Below, piece after piece: positions 26,495-35,444 of a DNA stretch of 64,000 nt. The DNA comes from Halomicrobium katesii DSM 19301. Its GTDB lineage: Archaea > Halobacteriota > Halobacteria > Halobacteriales > Haloarculaceae. The notes under the pieces are model-generated. The model worked only from the letters and a program-made list of their open reading frames with translations. It ran no database searches and had not been told where the DNA came from. The translations under genes were made by a program, and so were the position numbers. Location of the stretch: positions 405,075 through 469,074 of the forward strand of contig NZ_KB905378.1 in NCBI RefSeq assembly GCF_000379085.1, read 5' to 3'. Each line of letters begins with the position of its first letter. The first letter of the stretch is position 1.

Positions 26495-26989
26495 CTATCT
26501 GTCGCGACGCACAGCGTCTTCACACCTTGAGAGACGGTTAGGCAGGTAGCCAACAGACCCGAAAGCGTGGGACAGGCCCGGTACGACCGGCCTCAGCGGT
26601 ATCATTGTTCGCGTGCGCAACGCAACGCGCGAGCGAGTCGCTATGAGCGCTGGCGTCAGTTCACCATCGATCGAGAAGGCGTACATCATCCCTAGTTCGG
26701 TGACTGGTCGTTCGCATTCAAACGAATCGACGCTATCTATGACTGGACCCGCAGTAGCTACCAGGTCGCTCGCGACCCAGAGAATCATACGCTGTTCAGC
26801 ACTGTTCGCGAGCAGGATGTCGGCGCCTAGGAAACGTTCTCCACCCGTTGGGGCTACCGACCGCCTTCGAGCGCCACCCAGAGACGAACTGGCTGATCCG
26901 CTGTAGATTGTCCCCGGTGGCCGCTCGCGATGCTCGGCCGCTTGTACGAGGATCTCTATCTCAGTGTCGCCTACCGAATTCGAGGACAT
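26495..26989 (-). CDS. hypothetical protein, doubtful
   Basis: This is a 164-codon open frame starting MSSNSVGDTEIEILVQAAEHRERPPG. The middle (MILWVASDLVATAGPVIDSVDSFECERPVTELGMMYAFSIDGELTPALIATRSRVA) has protein-like composition, but the ends are Arg/Ser-rich as in a noncoding frame. It sits between the partition cassette and the nested insertion elements, so it may be a decayed or rearranged gene. No family is recognised. Confidence 0.3.
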   Translation of the reverse strand: MSSNSVGDTEIEILVQAAEHRERPPGTIYSGSASSSLGGARRRSVAPTGGERFLGADILLANSAEQRMILWVASDLVATAGPVIDSVDSFECERPVTELGMMYAFSIDGELTPALIATRSRVALRTRTMIPLRPVVPGLSHAFGSVGYLPNRLSRCEDAVRRDR

Positions 26990-27010
26990 GAATTTCAGGG
27001 GCGTGTTTAG

Positions 27011-27542
27011 GGTAGTGTTCAGATAAGCCGCTGCATTTGCTGAGTTGGGCCGTGTTTAGACGCTCCTCGATCGGCGAGTCACGGACCGTAGCGGTTGTCT
27101 AAAATCTGTCCTGAGTGCCTCATTGTGTCGATCTGTTCGCGGAGCATACGCCGCAAGAGCCGATTTGTACTGCGTCTAAACAAGGCCCTGAGTTGTAGAC
27201 ACCGAAAGCCCTCGGCACGCTCCGGGGTTCTGTGGCGGATATCCTCACTCCGTTCGGATAGTGCCACCGCAGAACCCCGGACCGCGCCTCGCCCTTTCAT
27301 CCGCCAGGGTTCAGACTGTGCGGCAGCCGAAACCTGGCGTCTGTGCAAACGGCGTGAGCACAGGCTCAGGAGAGCGTGCTCTCCTGGCGGATGGAGGGAC
27401 GAGGCTCGGTAGCCCGATCTGGGGCGGCACTATTCGACCGGAGAGAGAGAGAGAGAGAATATCCGCCACAGATCGGGCTAGCGGGCCGAGGGCTTTCGGT
27501 GTCTGCAACTCAGCCAGCGCGGTCGCTTCTCTGAACACTACC
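27011..27542. mobile_element. 532-bp palindrome-rich element with 8-bp target repeat
   Basis: Ends GGTAGTGTTCAGATAAGC (left) and the reverse complement of the right end, GGTAGTGTTCAGAGAAGC, match with one difference. Flanking 8-mers GTGTTTAG (27003-27010) and GTATTTAG (27543-27550) look like a target duplication, created within the left end of an IS5 copy. Inside, 27188-27215 and 27486-27513 form a 28-bp inverted repeat with one mismatch. A GA microsatellite lies near 27443-27459. It has no credible ORF. A second, incomplete relative lies at 50815-51309 in the opposite orientation. Confidence 0.75.
27053..27182. mobile_element. 130-bp MITE with IS5-type ends
   Basis: Perfect 11-bp inverted ends TGTTTAGACGC and GCGTCTAAACA are identical to the ends of the complete IS5 copy at 49886-50809. 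The interior is unrelated to the transposase gene. It lies inside the 532-bp element, followed by AGGCCCTGAGTTG, the same sequence that follows the complete IS5 copy. Confidence 0.7.
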
Positions 27543-27555
27543 GTATTTAGACGCT

Positions 27556-27637
27556 ATAGTAACAATTGAAACGATTTACACACCGATCGCACTGCTGTCG
27601 TGCGATCAGATGTGCATTGACTTTTAACGGCTACTAT
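27556..27637. mobile_element. 82-bp palindromic MITE in an IS5 left end
   Basis: The element starts ATAGTAACAATTG and ends CGGCTACTAT; its centre CCGATCGCAC...GTGCGATCAG forms a stem around TGCTGTC. In the complete IS5 copy the sequence GACGCT is followed at once by AGTAAGAG; here the two are separated by exactly this segment, so it is an insertion. Confidence 0.7.
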
Positions 27638-27671
27638 AGTAAGAGTGGCTAAATGTCTAACTTACTAGGAA

Positions 27672-28092
27672 GTGAAGCGAGAAAACGGGTTTGTGTCCAG
27701 CAAACTCGCCCGCTTCACTGATCGGGTTGTCTCGCTTGCTCAAAAAGCCGTCGTCGGCGAACCGGATCCAGCGTAGAAGGGGGAAACGGCTACGCAGATT
27801 GGGTGATCGTAGCGATTCACGGCCTCCGCAAGTATCTTGATCACACGTATCGGCGGTTGCTGGACGTTCTCCACGAGATGCATGGAATTGTCGCCAAACT
27901 CGACCCAGCGGTTACTGATCTGCCTAGTTTCACGACCGCGTGTACGCGCAAGCAGGATCTGGAAATGCGAATCTGGCGCGTCTTGCTGCGGCTGTCGGTG
28001 GAGTTGCACGATCTCGGTGATGTGCAGGCGATCGACGCAACCAGCATGAATCGGATAGCCACCAGCCAACACTACGCAAAACAGACGAACGC
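27672..28092 (+). pseudogene. truncated IS5-family transposase copy
   Basis: This copy is closely related to the complete transposase at 49932-50786. It starts GTGAAGCGAGAAAAC, meets TAG at 27774, shifts frame, and continues ADWVIVAIHGLRKYLDHTYRRLLDVLHEMHGIVAKL to IDATSMNRIATSQHYAKQTN, where similarity stops at about 28092. The second half, with the later catalytic residues, is missing. Its left end has been split by the 532-bp element and the 82-bp MITE. The right end is fused directly to a padR fragment. Confidence 0.85.
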
Positions 28093-28255
28093 ACGATCTA
28101 GCCGGGTTCCAACGCGATATCTTGTACGTGATTGCAGGGCCGAGGAGCCACACGGGTTCGCAGTCAAGGACGAGTTTGACGACGACTACGAGCAAGAGAT
28201 CAATTACGGGCGACTCTATCCGAATCTCGACGACTCCGTCGATAAATCCCATTAA
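28093..28255 (+). pseudogene. fragment of a PadR-family regulator
   Basis: Directly after the IS5 break, one frame reads DLAGFQRDILYVIAG. A one-base shift later it reads EEPHGFAVKDEFDDDYEQEI and NYGRLYPNLDDSVDKSH to TAA. This is the winged-helix start of haloarchaeal PadR-like regulators (residues about 10-60 of a ~90-residue protein). Both ends are missing. Confidence 0.75.
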
Positions 28256-28328
28256 CTCTCTCGCTGTTATTACTAATAATAGCTAATTTGGAGTAGAATA
28301 TTAATACCTCGAACTCGGAACTCCATAT

Positions 28329-28705
28329 ATGAGCTATCGGAAAGTGAATTACGAGGACGTCGAACAGGTTTCAGATGCGAACATTTCCTGAGTGAACCGC
28401 TCGGCTGTCGACAGGTCGGCGTGACCTTCTCCCGATGTCCACCAGAATGGAACAGCGAGCCACACGATCACGTTGATGACGAGCACGAGGAGGTCTACGT
28501 GCTGGTTAGTGGGACTGCCGAAATTCGGGTTGATCAAGAATCGGTGCCTGTTGAAAAGGGAGATGCTATCTGGATTGCACCCGAGGCAACGAGGCAGATC
28601 CGGAACGGTGAGGAGGAGAGTGCCTTCGTCCTGATCAGTGCTCCCGAATTCGATTCCTCCGGGAGTTCAGATGAAGCGTGGAATCTCACTGGGTTCCAGG
28701 GATAA
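28329..28705 (+). pseudogene. cupin-domain protein, frameshifted
   Basis: ATG 28329 lies 26 nt after a TATA-like ATTAATA and begins MSYRKVNYEDVEQVSDAN. A one-base loss near 28377 shifts the frame to HFLSEPLGCRQVGVTFSRCPPEWNSEPHDHVDDEHEEVYVLVSGTAEIRVDQESVPVEKGDAIWIAPEATRQIRNG. The second part is a complete small cupin: metal-site HDH, an Asp/Glu-rich segment and the later GDAIWIAPEA motif. About 115 residues would be expected. Either the frameshift kills the gene, or an internal start (ATG near 28421 is too late for the first strand) gives a partial protein. The cupin would bind a metal or small ligand; its role is unknown. Confidence 0.75.
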
Positions 28706-28849
28706 TTCCGGACGAAGGGTCTCTGACACCCGGCTATACCGACGTTCTGCGCCCGGCGTCGTGTATCGACGACCACTGCTCGCGGGTCACGAACCTACTG
28801 GAGCGCTACGAGTTCGAAACGCGAGCGTCATGGTTTCGGTGGTCATCGC

Positions 28850-30568
28850 TCAGAAGAGCACGGCACCACCCCAACCGATGAGTAGCGAGAAGCCGATTGC
28901 AGCAGCCGCCTGCCGAAGCATCATTGTCAGCGCCCATCGAGGTGAGACCTCGCGGGCGACGGTAAACGCCGTTACCAGACACGGCAGCAAGACACCGGCC
29001 AGATAGACGACTACGAGCACCTGTACCGGCGAGAACGCGGCCGCCGTCGACGCGCCGTCAGCAGTCAGGAGGGCGATCCCGTCCTTCCGGATCGACGCCA
29101 GCACGACCGTGAGCGCGGCGTCCGCCGGGAGATTGAACAGGGCCATCGCCGGTCCGAGCACCGACCCCAGCGCGTCGATCACGCCGAGACGGTCGAGCGC
29201 GGCGGCGACGAAGGTGATGACGACGAAGACGGGCAGTGCCTTCATGAAGAACTCCCGGAGCGCGCTCCAGGCTTCGCGGGCGACTGCCTTCGGGTCGGGC
29301 CACTGGAGGAACGTTCGGCGGTCGACGACGGTGGTCGACTGTCGGGCTTCGGCAGGTGCGATCAGCCCGACGTAGATGAACGTCGTCGCCGCCAACACGA
29401 GCAGGTAGGGACCGACGAGCCAGCCCATGCCGACCGCCGCGAACACCGCGAGCGTCGCGGGGAACTGGTACGAACAGGCCGAGCCGAACGAGATCGCCGA
29501 AATGGTCGTACACCGCGTACAGTCCGAACACGAGCGGGTGTTGACCACCGCGGGGACGTTACAGCCAAAGCCCATCACGACGCGGATGAGATCCCGCCCA
29601 GAGAGGCCGATCCGTCGCATCGCCGGATGCAGCGCAACGGTCATGCGGGTGACGACGCCCGTGTTCTTATACACGCCGAGGATCACCGCGAAGAGGAGCA
29701 TCGTCGGGCCGGCCCAGACGAACAGAAACGGCCCCATCGACAGCAGGCCGTACTCGTTCGTCAACAGCACCGTGAGCGGCTCCGGAAGCCCCTCGGCGGC
29801 CGCGGCCAGCGGCTCGAATGCGGCCCCCACGACCGGGTCGAGTTCGCCGGCGAGCGTGTTGGCGAACCAGACCGCTGCGCCGGCCGGGACCAACAGGAGC
29901 AACAGGCTCACCAGCGGACCGACGACCGGCCACTCGAACACCGTTTTCGGCGGCTCGATCCGCCGCCCGACCTGCTTGCGCGCAGCGTCAGGGAAGATCC
30001 CCGGCTGGGCCAAGGCGTCCATGATCTTCCCGTAGGCGTCGGTCGATGTCCCGGAGCTCGACTCCGGAGTTCCGCCGTCAACCATCGGTCGCTCGACCGT
30101 GCGAGCGTCGACGGGGACGACCGGAACACCGATATCGGCGCTGAGTTCCTCGAGTGCTCGGCGAGTTTCGGTTCGCTCCTCGACTTTGTCCCAGAAGGTG
30201 ACGACCACAGCGCCGAGATGGGATTCGACCAGCGGCAGTAACGCATCGAGGTCGTCGTCGACGTCCGTCGCCGGAACGACGAGCAACACCGTCTCGTCCT
30301 CGTCGACCTGCGCCAGTGCGTCCCGCGTTCCTTCGGTGTCAGTATCCAGGACGATACCGGGCGTGTCGACGAACTCGTACTGATCGGTCGTGTACCGCTC
30401 ACTACGGGTGGTGGTGCCGCGGAAGTTCCCGCTGGTCGGCCGGTCGCCCGTGAGCGAGGAGACGAGTTCGGACTTCCCGACGCTCTCCTTCCCGACGACC
30501 ACGACGGTCTCTCTGTCTCCATTCCCCGCAGCCGGTGTGTCGGTCGACTGAGTTTGTCCCTCAGTCAT
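28850..30568 (-). CDS. FeoB-like GTPase-coupled metal transporter
   Basis: This 572-residue protein combines a small G domain ([32 protein letters not shown] as the G3 region) with a membrane part having Gate motifs [21 protein letters not shown] and the later repeat around [16 protein letters not shown], as in FeoB. It is shorter than classical FeoB (about 650-770), and no FeoA is nearby. FeoB imports Fe2+, but the operon partners (a flavoprotein and a zinc-site-deficient S14) and the metal island suggest that zinc, manganese or iron is possible. Its ATG at 30568 overlaps the S14 stop. It is third in the operon read from 31897. Confidence 0.8.
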   Translation of the reverse strand: MTEGQTQSTDTPAAGNGDRETVVVVGKESVGKSELVSSLTGDRPTSGNFRGTTTRSERYTTDQYEFVDTPGIVLDTDTEGTRDALAQVDEDETVLLVVPATDVDDDLDALLPLVESHLGAVVVTFWDKVEERTETRRALEELSADIGVPVVPVDARTVERPMVDGGTPESSSGTSTDAYGKIMDALAQPGIFPDAARKQVGRRIEPPKTVFEWPVVGPLVSLLLLLVPAGAAVWFANTLAGELDPVVGAAFEPLAAAAEGLPEPLTVLLTNEYGLLSMGPFLFVWAGPTMLLFAVILGVYKNTGVVTRMTVALHPAMRRIGLSGRDLIRVVMGFGCNVPAVVNTRSCSDCTRCTTISAISFGSACSYQFPATLAVFAAVGMGWLVGPYLLVLAATTFIYVGLIAPAEARQSTTVVDRRTFLQWPDPKAVAREAWSALREFFMKALPVFVVITFVAAALDRLGVIDALGSVLGPAMALFNLPADAALTVVLASIRKDGIALLTADGASTAAAFSPVQVLVVVYLAGVLLPCLVTAFTVAREVSPRWALTMMLRQAAAAIGFSLLIGWGGAVLF

Positions 30569-30746
30569 ATTTTTCGAATCCCATCTTCGGGGCCAGTTCG
30601 CGGAACGACTGCCGGCAGAGCCAGATGTCGTACTTGCCGACGAGACCCTGTTCGCGGCCCGTCATCCGGCAGACGTGGCGGTCGTCGTCGCTCGCCTCGT
30701 TCGACCCCTCGGTTCCACTGTCTTTCTGCGGAGTCTCTCGTGTCAT
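30561..30746 (-). CDS. ribosomal protein S14 paralogue lacking two zinc cysteines (C-minus type)
   Basis: This 61-residue uS14 has the conserved core [31 protein letters not shown]. Normal archaeal S14 holds a zinc ribbon with CxxC...CxxC; here the first pair reads CRMT (Cys26, Thr29) and the second CRQS (Cys44, Ser47), so two of four ligands are gone. The N-terminal 22 residues are acidic and low complexity. ATG 30746 is the start; the next gene, feoB-like, overlaps its stop. In bacteria, C-minus S14 copies replace the zinc form during zinc starvation under Zur control. Its place in an operon for metal uptake supports the same role here. The usual zinc-form gene should be elsewhere in the genome. 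Confidence 0.88.
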   Translation of the reverse strand: MTRETPQKDSGTEGSNEASDDDRHVCRMTGREQGLVGKYDIWLCRQSFRELAPKMGFEKYD

Positions 30747-30748
30747 CG

Positions 30749-31897
30749 TTAGCAGTCGCACATATCGGGTTCACAGCAGGACAGGTCCTCGAGGAACATG
30801 TTCTTCTCACGGTACTCGTCGAGGGGGGTTCGATCGATGTCGAGTCTCGCGGCGATCTCGTCGGCGACGACGGCGAAGCGCTGTCTGAATTTGTAGATGA
30901 AGCAGAACTGTTGGCCGTTGTGCGCGACTTGCGGACCGGCGAGGAACAGGCCAGATGTGGTGGTCGACTCGTCTCGTTCGGTCAACTGGGGCTGGCCGTT
31001 CTCGAATTCGAAGTGGTCGTCGACGAGACCGAGTCCGCTCTCGAATCCAGTCGCGAGCACTGGCCGATTCCGTGTCGTAAACGACGCTCCGCCGGTACCG
31101 ATCACCTCGAACGTCTCCGCCTCGATCTCGATGCACTCGACTCGAACTCCGTCTTCGAGGGCGATCGGTGCGTCGTCTTCGAGCGCCTCCCGCAGTCGCT
31201 GGCTGGTATACGGGGAGAGAACTTCGCTCGGATCCGGCCCCCGGAACTGCCACGGCCCTTCCTCGTCGACGACGAGCACTTCCTGCCCTCGGTCGGCGAG
31301 TGCGAGTGCCGCGTCGATACCGCTCTCGTACCCGCCGACGACGACGATTGGGTCCTCGACACACCCGTCGGCGAACGCACTCCAGGACCCGATTCGAGAG
31401 TTGTGGACGCAGTGATTCGCACCGGGGAACGGATCGTCGTTCGGCTGTCCAAACTGTCCGGCCGCCCAGACGACGTATTGACTCTGGATGACGTCAGTCG
31501 ACGTATGAAGGACGAATCCGTCCTCGTGTCGTTGTACCGACTCCACTTCTACCCCGGTTCGGACGGGTAAGTCGTGGAACTCGACGACTCCCTGGAGATA
31601 TTCGGCGTACTCTCCGCCGGTCGGGTGTTCACGGTCGAGCGCGAACGCGGGCGACGTGTCGGTGGTGACGGCGTTCAGGTCCCGGCAGCCGAAGCTGTTG
31701 CTGGGGAACGATGGCGTGATGAGACGCATCTCCGCTGGCCACTGTTGGAACGACGACCCGACTTCGTTTCGCTCGAGAATGGCGTAGGAGTCGAGACCGA
31801 GATCCGCGAGGACGGCCCCGAGACCGACGCCAGCGGCACCTGCCCCGACGATTACCACGTCGAGCCACTCGTGCTTATGGGTTTCTTCTGGTGTCAC
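30749..31897 (-). CDS. FAD-dependent oxidoreductase with Cys-rich tail
   Basis: Start GTG 31897 gives 382 residues. The N-terminal FAD fold is [22 protein letters not shown], the NAD(P)H fold [21 protein letters not shown], and [10 protein letters not shown] is the usual ATG-type motif; it resembles the CzcO/flavin-monooxygenase-like group. The tail is unusual: [12 protein letters not shown], four Cys in ten residues, possibly a metal or thiol site. It heads the operon flavoprotein - C-minus S14 - FeoB-like. It is transcribed divergently from the first COG0523 GTPase through a shared 64-nt AT-rich gap. The substrate is unknown; a metal-chelate or thiol reductase is one option. Confidence 0.8.
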   Translation of the reverse strand: MTPEETHKHEWLDVVIVGAGAAGVGLGAVLADLGLDSYAILERNEVGSSFQQWPAEMRLITPSFPSNSFGCRDLNAVTTDTSPAFALDREHPTGGEYAEYLQGVVEFHDLPVRTGVEVESVQRHEDGFVLHTSTDVIQSQYVVWAAGQFGQPNDDPFPGANHCVHNSRIGSWSAFADGCVEDPIVVVGGYESGIDAALALADRGQEVLVVDEEGPWQFRGPDPSEVLSPYTSQRLREALEDDAPIALEDGVRVECIEIEAETFEVIGTGGASFTTRNRPVLATGFESGLGLVDDHFEFENGQPQLTERDESTTTSGLFLAGPQVAHNGQQFCFIYKFRQRFAVVADEIAARLDIDRTPLDEYREKNMFLEDLSCCEPDMCDC

Positions 31898-31927
31898 TGT
31901 TAACAATATATAGTAGTAGATAGCCAA

Positions 31928-31941
31928 TTATAAATAATATA
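31928..31941. promoter_or_regulatory. shared AT-rich divergent promoter
   Basis: TTATAAATAATATA between divergent starts at 31897 (minus) and 31962 (plus) gives TATA boxes for both directions at about 26-30 nt from expected transcript starts. One regulator bound here would control both operons. Confidence 0.5.
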
Positions 31942-31961
31942 CACTCTAGTCTTAATAACAG

Positions 31962-33242
31962 ATGAGTCGAGAGACGATTCCCGTCACCGTGCTGAGCGGC
32001 AACCTCGGCGCGGGCAAGACGACCGTACTGAACAACCTCCTGAACGCGCGAACGGATCTAGATATCGCGGTCCTCGTCAACGACATGGGCGAAGTGAACG
32101 TCGACGCCGAGCGCGTCGCCGAACACTCCGACATCTCGGAGGACGACGAGGACCTGATCGAACTGTCGAACGGCTGCATCTGCTGTGAGTTGCGCGGCGA
32201 CCTGCTGGACGCGCTCGCGAAGCTCGCACAGGCCCGCGAGTTCGACTACCTCGTCATCGAATCGACGGGCGTCGCCGAACCGTTACCCGTCGCCCAGACG
32301 CTCACCATGGGATTCGACCAAGGTGACCTCGACCCCACTGAGTTCTACGAAGAGACCGGTATCGAGGTGATGGACTACTACGAACTCGACACGACGGTCA
32401 CCGTGGTCGACGCCCACCAGTTCTGGACGACGTTCGATTCGAAGGAATCGCTGATGGACGGCGACACCGAGAAAGACCTCGGCAGCCTCTTGGTCGAACA
32501 GATCGAGTTCTGTGACGTCCTCCTGTTGAACAAGTGCGACCTCGTCGACGAGGAGACGCTCGACGAGATCGAAGAGATGGTCGAGGTGTTGCAACCGCGC
32601 GCGGAGATCATCCGAACCGAACACGGCGCCGTCGATCCGGACGCGATCGTCGATACCGGTCGATTCGATTTCGAAGAAGCGAGTCAGTCCGCGGGCTGGA
32701 TGCAAGAACTGCAGGAGCCGCACGAGTCTGCCGAGGAGGAACACGGCGTCACCTCGTTCGTGTTCGAGTCCCGCCGCCCGTTTCATCCCGAACGATTCGC
32801 CGAGCTGCTGGACGAATTCCCGACGAACGTCGTCCGGTCGAAGGGCCACTTCTGGCTCGCGGGGCGTGAGGATATGGCGCTCGGAATAGATACTGCTGGC
32901 CAATCTATCCGAATCGCGCCCGCAGGTGGGTGGATTGCGGCCCTTCCGACTGAAGAGCGCGAGGCCTACTTCGAGGCCAATCCACAGCTAGAGGAGGTGT
33001 GGGACGAGAAATGGGGTGACAGAGGAACCCGACTCGTCCTCATCGGTACCGATATCGACCACGGGACACTCCGTACCGACCTCGAGACCGCTACGTTGAC
33101 TGACGAGGAGATGGATGCGAGCTGGGACGCCTTTGAGGACCGTTTCCCGCCGTTCAAAGGCGTCGAAAACGCCGAGGAGGCTACTACTCAGGAGACCCAG
33201 CGCACCGATGATAGTGCCGAGGAGGTCGGCCTCGCTGAGTGA
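31962..33242 (+). CDS. COG0523 (CobW-like) metal-chaperone GTPase, copy 1
   Basis: This 426-residue P-loop GTPase has Walker A LSGNLGAGKTTVLNN, the metal-site motif NGCICCELRGDLL (CxCC), and LLNKCDL for guanine recognition; the CobW C-terminal domain follows (about 255-380). COG0523 proteins carry Zn, Co or other metals to client enzymes at the cost of GTP. The central region TEHGAVDPDAIVDTGRFDF also matches the family. It is divergent from the S14/FeoB operon. Two paralogues lie at 45981-48526. Many bacterial members next to C-minus ribosomal genes respond to zinc shortage. Confidence 0.93.
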   Translation: MSRETIPVTVLSGNLGAGKTTVLNNLLNARTDLDIAVLVNDMGEVNVDAERVAEHSDISEDDEDLIELSNGCICCELRGDLLDALAKLAQAREFDYLVIESTGVAEPLPVAQTLTMGFDQGDLDPTEFYEETGIEVMDYYELDTTVTVVDAHQFWTTFDSKESLMDGDTEKDLGSLLVEQIEFCDVLLLNKCDLVDEETLDEIEEMVEVLQPRAEIIRTEHGAVDPDAIVDTGRFDFEEASQSAGWMQELQEPHESAEEEHGVTSFVFESRRPFHPERFAELLDEFPTNVVRSKGHFWLAGREDMALGIDTAGQSIRIAPAGGWIAALPTEEREAYFEANPQLEEVWDEKWGDRGTRLVLIGTDIDHGTLRTDLETATLTDEEMDASWDAFEDRFPPFKGVENAEEATTQETQRTDDSAEEVGLAE

Positions 33243-33598
33243 CGATGTCGTCACTATGCTCGCGCTTTCGGACAGTCTTACTCAAGTGGGTCATTCTGAC
33301 CCGTTCTTTGGCGACGAGAAACCCGTAGTTTTACAAACTCAATTTTACTACTACAAGTTAGATTGCTCATGAGAAGACTATATTCCGATCGATTACGGAA
33401 TGATGTCATCAATCGCGAGCGGTCGAGAACCGCGTCCGTTCGCCGAATACCGCTTTGCACCGGGTGGACTGAAACGAGCGGCCGCGGCAACAACTGCGGC
33501 AGTTCGGGACGTCGCAGCCGACGACGTATCGATTTCGCCCGCCACTCGCGTGACTCCGTTCGAACGCAATCGTCAGCCCCTACCCGGTACTAACCCCG
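33243..33598 (+). promoter_or_regulatory. intergenic region before the importer operon
   Basis: This gap holds a small perfect hairpin, GGGTCATTCTGACCC (33288-33302), that may end the GTPase message. It also holds an AT-rich patch, TCAATTTTACTACTACAAG, near 33338-33356. Frames crossing 33400-33600 look noncoding (Arg/Ala/Pro-rich, no matching start signal), though I cannot exclude a short leader peptide. Confidence 0.4.
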
Positions 33599-34540
33599 AT
33601 GCTGCGTGCCCTCCTCGTCCGGCTCGGATCACTGTCGTCGGTCCTCCTCGGCGTCTCGCTGATCACGTACGGGTTCATGTTTCTCACGCCCGGAGATCCG
33701 GCGTACACGATCCTCAGAGAACAACGCCAGAGCCCGCCATCGGAATCCCAGGTGGCGAGCTTTCGTGCCGAACACGGGCTGGACGACCCGTTCCTCGTCC
33801 AGTACGTCTCGTGGCTCACTGACGCGCTGCAGGGTGATCTCGGCACGTCGTACTACCAGTCTGAATCCATCACGTCACTGGTACTCGCGTCCCTGCCGAA
33901 CACGCTCGAGCTCGCGCTGGCGGCGACGGCTGTCTCGCTAGTGCTTGCCGTTCCCCTGGGCGTACTCAGCGCCGTCCACCGCGACACGTGGATCGATCGG
34001 ACGAGCCAGATCGCCGCCCTAATCGGTGTCTCGATGCCGAACTTCTGGCTCGGCTACCTGCTGCTTCTCGTCTGTTCGCTCTGGCTCGGACTGACGCCCG
34101 TCGGCGGCGTCGGTACGTTCGGTCATCTCGTCTTGCCCGCGATCACGCTCGGCTCCGGGATGGCCGCGATCGTCACCCGAATCGTCCGCACATCCATGCT
34201 CGAGGTTATCGAGGCTGACTACGTCGATACTGCGCGATCGAAAGGCGTCCGCAACCGACTCGTGATCTACAAGCATGCGCTCCGGAACGCTCTTATTCCG
34301 GTCGTAACGATCGTCGGCCTCCAGTTCGGGTTCGTGATTAACGGCGCAGTCATCGTCGAAGCCGTCTTCCAGCGGCCGGGACTCGGGACGCTGCTCGTGG
34401 ACGCCGTCTTCGCCCGCGACTACCCGATCGTTCAGGGCGTCGTGTTGGTGACGGCCATCGCGTTCGTCGTCACGAACCAGGTAGTCGATCTCGCATACGT
34501 CGCGCTTGATCCGCGCGTCGAACGAGGTGAGCGCTCGTGA
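33599..34540 (+). CDS. Opp/Nik-type ABC permease B
   Basis: This 313-residue permease of the DppB/NikB type has six membrane helices, the EAA-loop-like YVDTARSKGVRNRLVIYKHALRNALIPVVTI that docks on the ATPase, and the family N-terminus with FLTPGDPAY. It forms the membrane channel together with the next gene. It is first of five coupled genes (permease B, permease C, fused ATPases, binding protein, methyltransferase). Such importers carry peptides, nickel, or metal-chelate complexes. The location in a metal island favours a chelate. Confidence 0.85.
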   Translation: MLRALLVRLGSLSSVLLGVSLITYGFMFLTPGDPAYTILREQRQSPPSESQVASFRAEHGLDDPFLVQYVSWLTDALQGDLGTSYYQSESITSLVLASLPNTLELALAATAVSLVLAVPLGVLSAVHRDTWIDRTSQIAALIGVSMPNFWLGYLLLLVCSLWLGLTPVGGVGTFGHLVLPAITLGSGMAAIVTRIVRTSMLEVIEADYVDTARSKGVRNRLVIYKHALRNALIPVVTIVGLQFGFVINGAVIVEAVFQRPGLGTLLVDAVFARDYPIVQGVVLVTAIAFVVTNQVVDLAYVALDPRVERGERS

Positions 34541-35424
34541 GCGAGCAAAACCGACTCGAGTGGCGTCGCCGCCTCGATCGGTGGCGGCCCGAAATCCGAA
34601 CAAACACCACGATCCGACTCGGTGGCGGGGTCGTCGGATTGCTCGCAATCGTCGCCCTCGTCGGCCCGCTCGTCTCGCCGTACGAGCCGACGACACAGGC
34701 GCTCGAGAGTCGCCTGCAGGGACCGACACTCGCCCATCCACTCGGGACCGACGCGCTCGGGCGCGACGTGGCGACCCGACTCACGTACGGCGCACGCGTT
34801 TCGCTCGCGCTGGCGGTAGTCGCGACGACGATCCGCGTCGCTATCGGGACGACGATCGGGCTGCTCGCGGCCACCGGCGGTCGGTTCATCGACGCACTCC
34901 TGATGCGGCTCGTCGACGTCCAGCTGGCGTTTCCCGGACTCGTGCTCGCGCTGGTGATCGCCGGCGTGCTCGGCCCGAGCCTGCGAAACGTCGTGATCGC
35001 GCTCTCGGTCGTCGGCTGGGCATCCTATGCGCGGGTCGTTCGCGGGAGCGTCCTCGCGATCAGAGACCGGCCGTTCGTCCAGTCGTCGAAGCTCTACGGG
35101 ACGCCACGCCGACGCCTCGTCCGTCGACACCTGTTGCCACACGTCGCCAGCCCGGTGCTCGTGCTGGCGACGCTGAATCTCGGCACTGTCGCCCTCGCGG
35201 CTGCCGGCCTCTCGTATCTCGGTCTCGGCGCGCAGCCGCCGACAGCCGAGTGGGGCACGATGATCGCCGGTGGTCGGAACTACCTGCGATCCGCCCCTTG
35301 GCTCGTCACCGCTCCCGGCGTCGCGATCATGTTGACGGTCGTCGGCTTCAACCTGCTCGGCGACGGCCTGCGAGACGCGCTGGATCCCGACCACATCGAC
35401 GATCGCAAACGACGGCGAACTTGA
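34537..35424 (+). CDS. Opp/Nik-type ABC permease C
   Basis: This 295-residue DppC/NikC-type permease begins at GTG 34537, overlapping the upstream stop. It has the typical N-terminal helix, the LGTDALGRDVATRLTYGARVSLALA motif, and the EAA-like KLYGTPRRRLVRRHLLPHVASPVLVLATL. It pairs with permease B to form the heteromeric channel. The DNA here uses CTCGAG for Leu-Glu far more than the flanking core genes, a sign that this operon had a different history. Confidence 0.85.
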   Translation: MSEQNRLEWRRRLDRWRPEIRTNTTIRLGGGVVGLLAIVALVGPLVSPYEPTTQALESRLQGPTLAHPLGTDALGRDVATRLTYGARVSLALAVVATTIRVAIGTTIGLLAATGGRFIDALLMRLVDVQLAFPGLVLALVIAGVLGPSLRNVVIALSVVGWASYARVVRGSVLAIRDRPFVQSSKLYGTPRRRLVRRHLLPHVASPVLVLATLNLGTVALAAAGLSYLGLGAQPPTAEWGTMIAGGRNYLRSAPWLVTAPGVAIMLTVVGFNLLGDGLRDALDPDHIDDRKRRRT

Positions 35425-35444
35425 TCGAAACGACGACTCCAAAA

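Noticed and set aside
26329-26553. 74-codon frame with NERNERNE repeats
   Set aside because: It is a translation of the TTCGTT repeats upstream of parA.
27443-27459. GA dinucleotide run
   Set aside because: It is a simple microsatellite inside the 532-bp element; no independent meaning seen.
27261-27569. 102-codon frame in the palindrome-rich element
   Set aside because: It is open only because of hairpin-rich GC content, and it lacks any protein-like pattern.
33400-33822. 140-codon frame before the importer operon
   Set aside because: It runs into permease B in another frame, and its composition is that of noncoding GC-rich DNA.
34506-35444. Upstream part of a very long frame (34506-37742) preceding the fused ATPase
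   Set aside because: It overlaps permease C on the same strand, is Arg/Pro/Ala-rich like an out-of-frame reading, and a good ATG lies at 35445.
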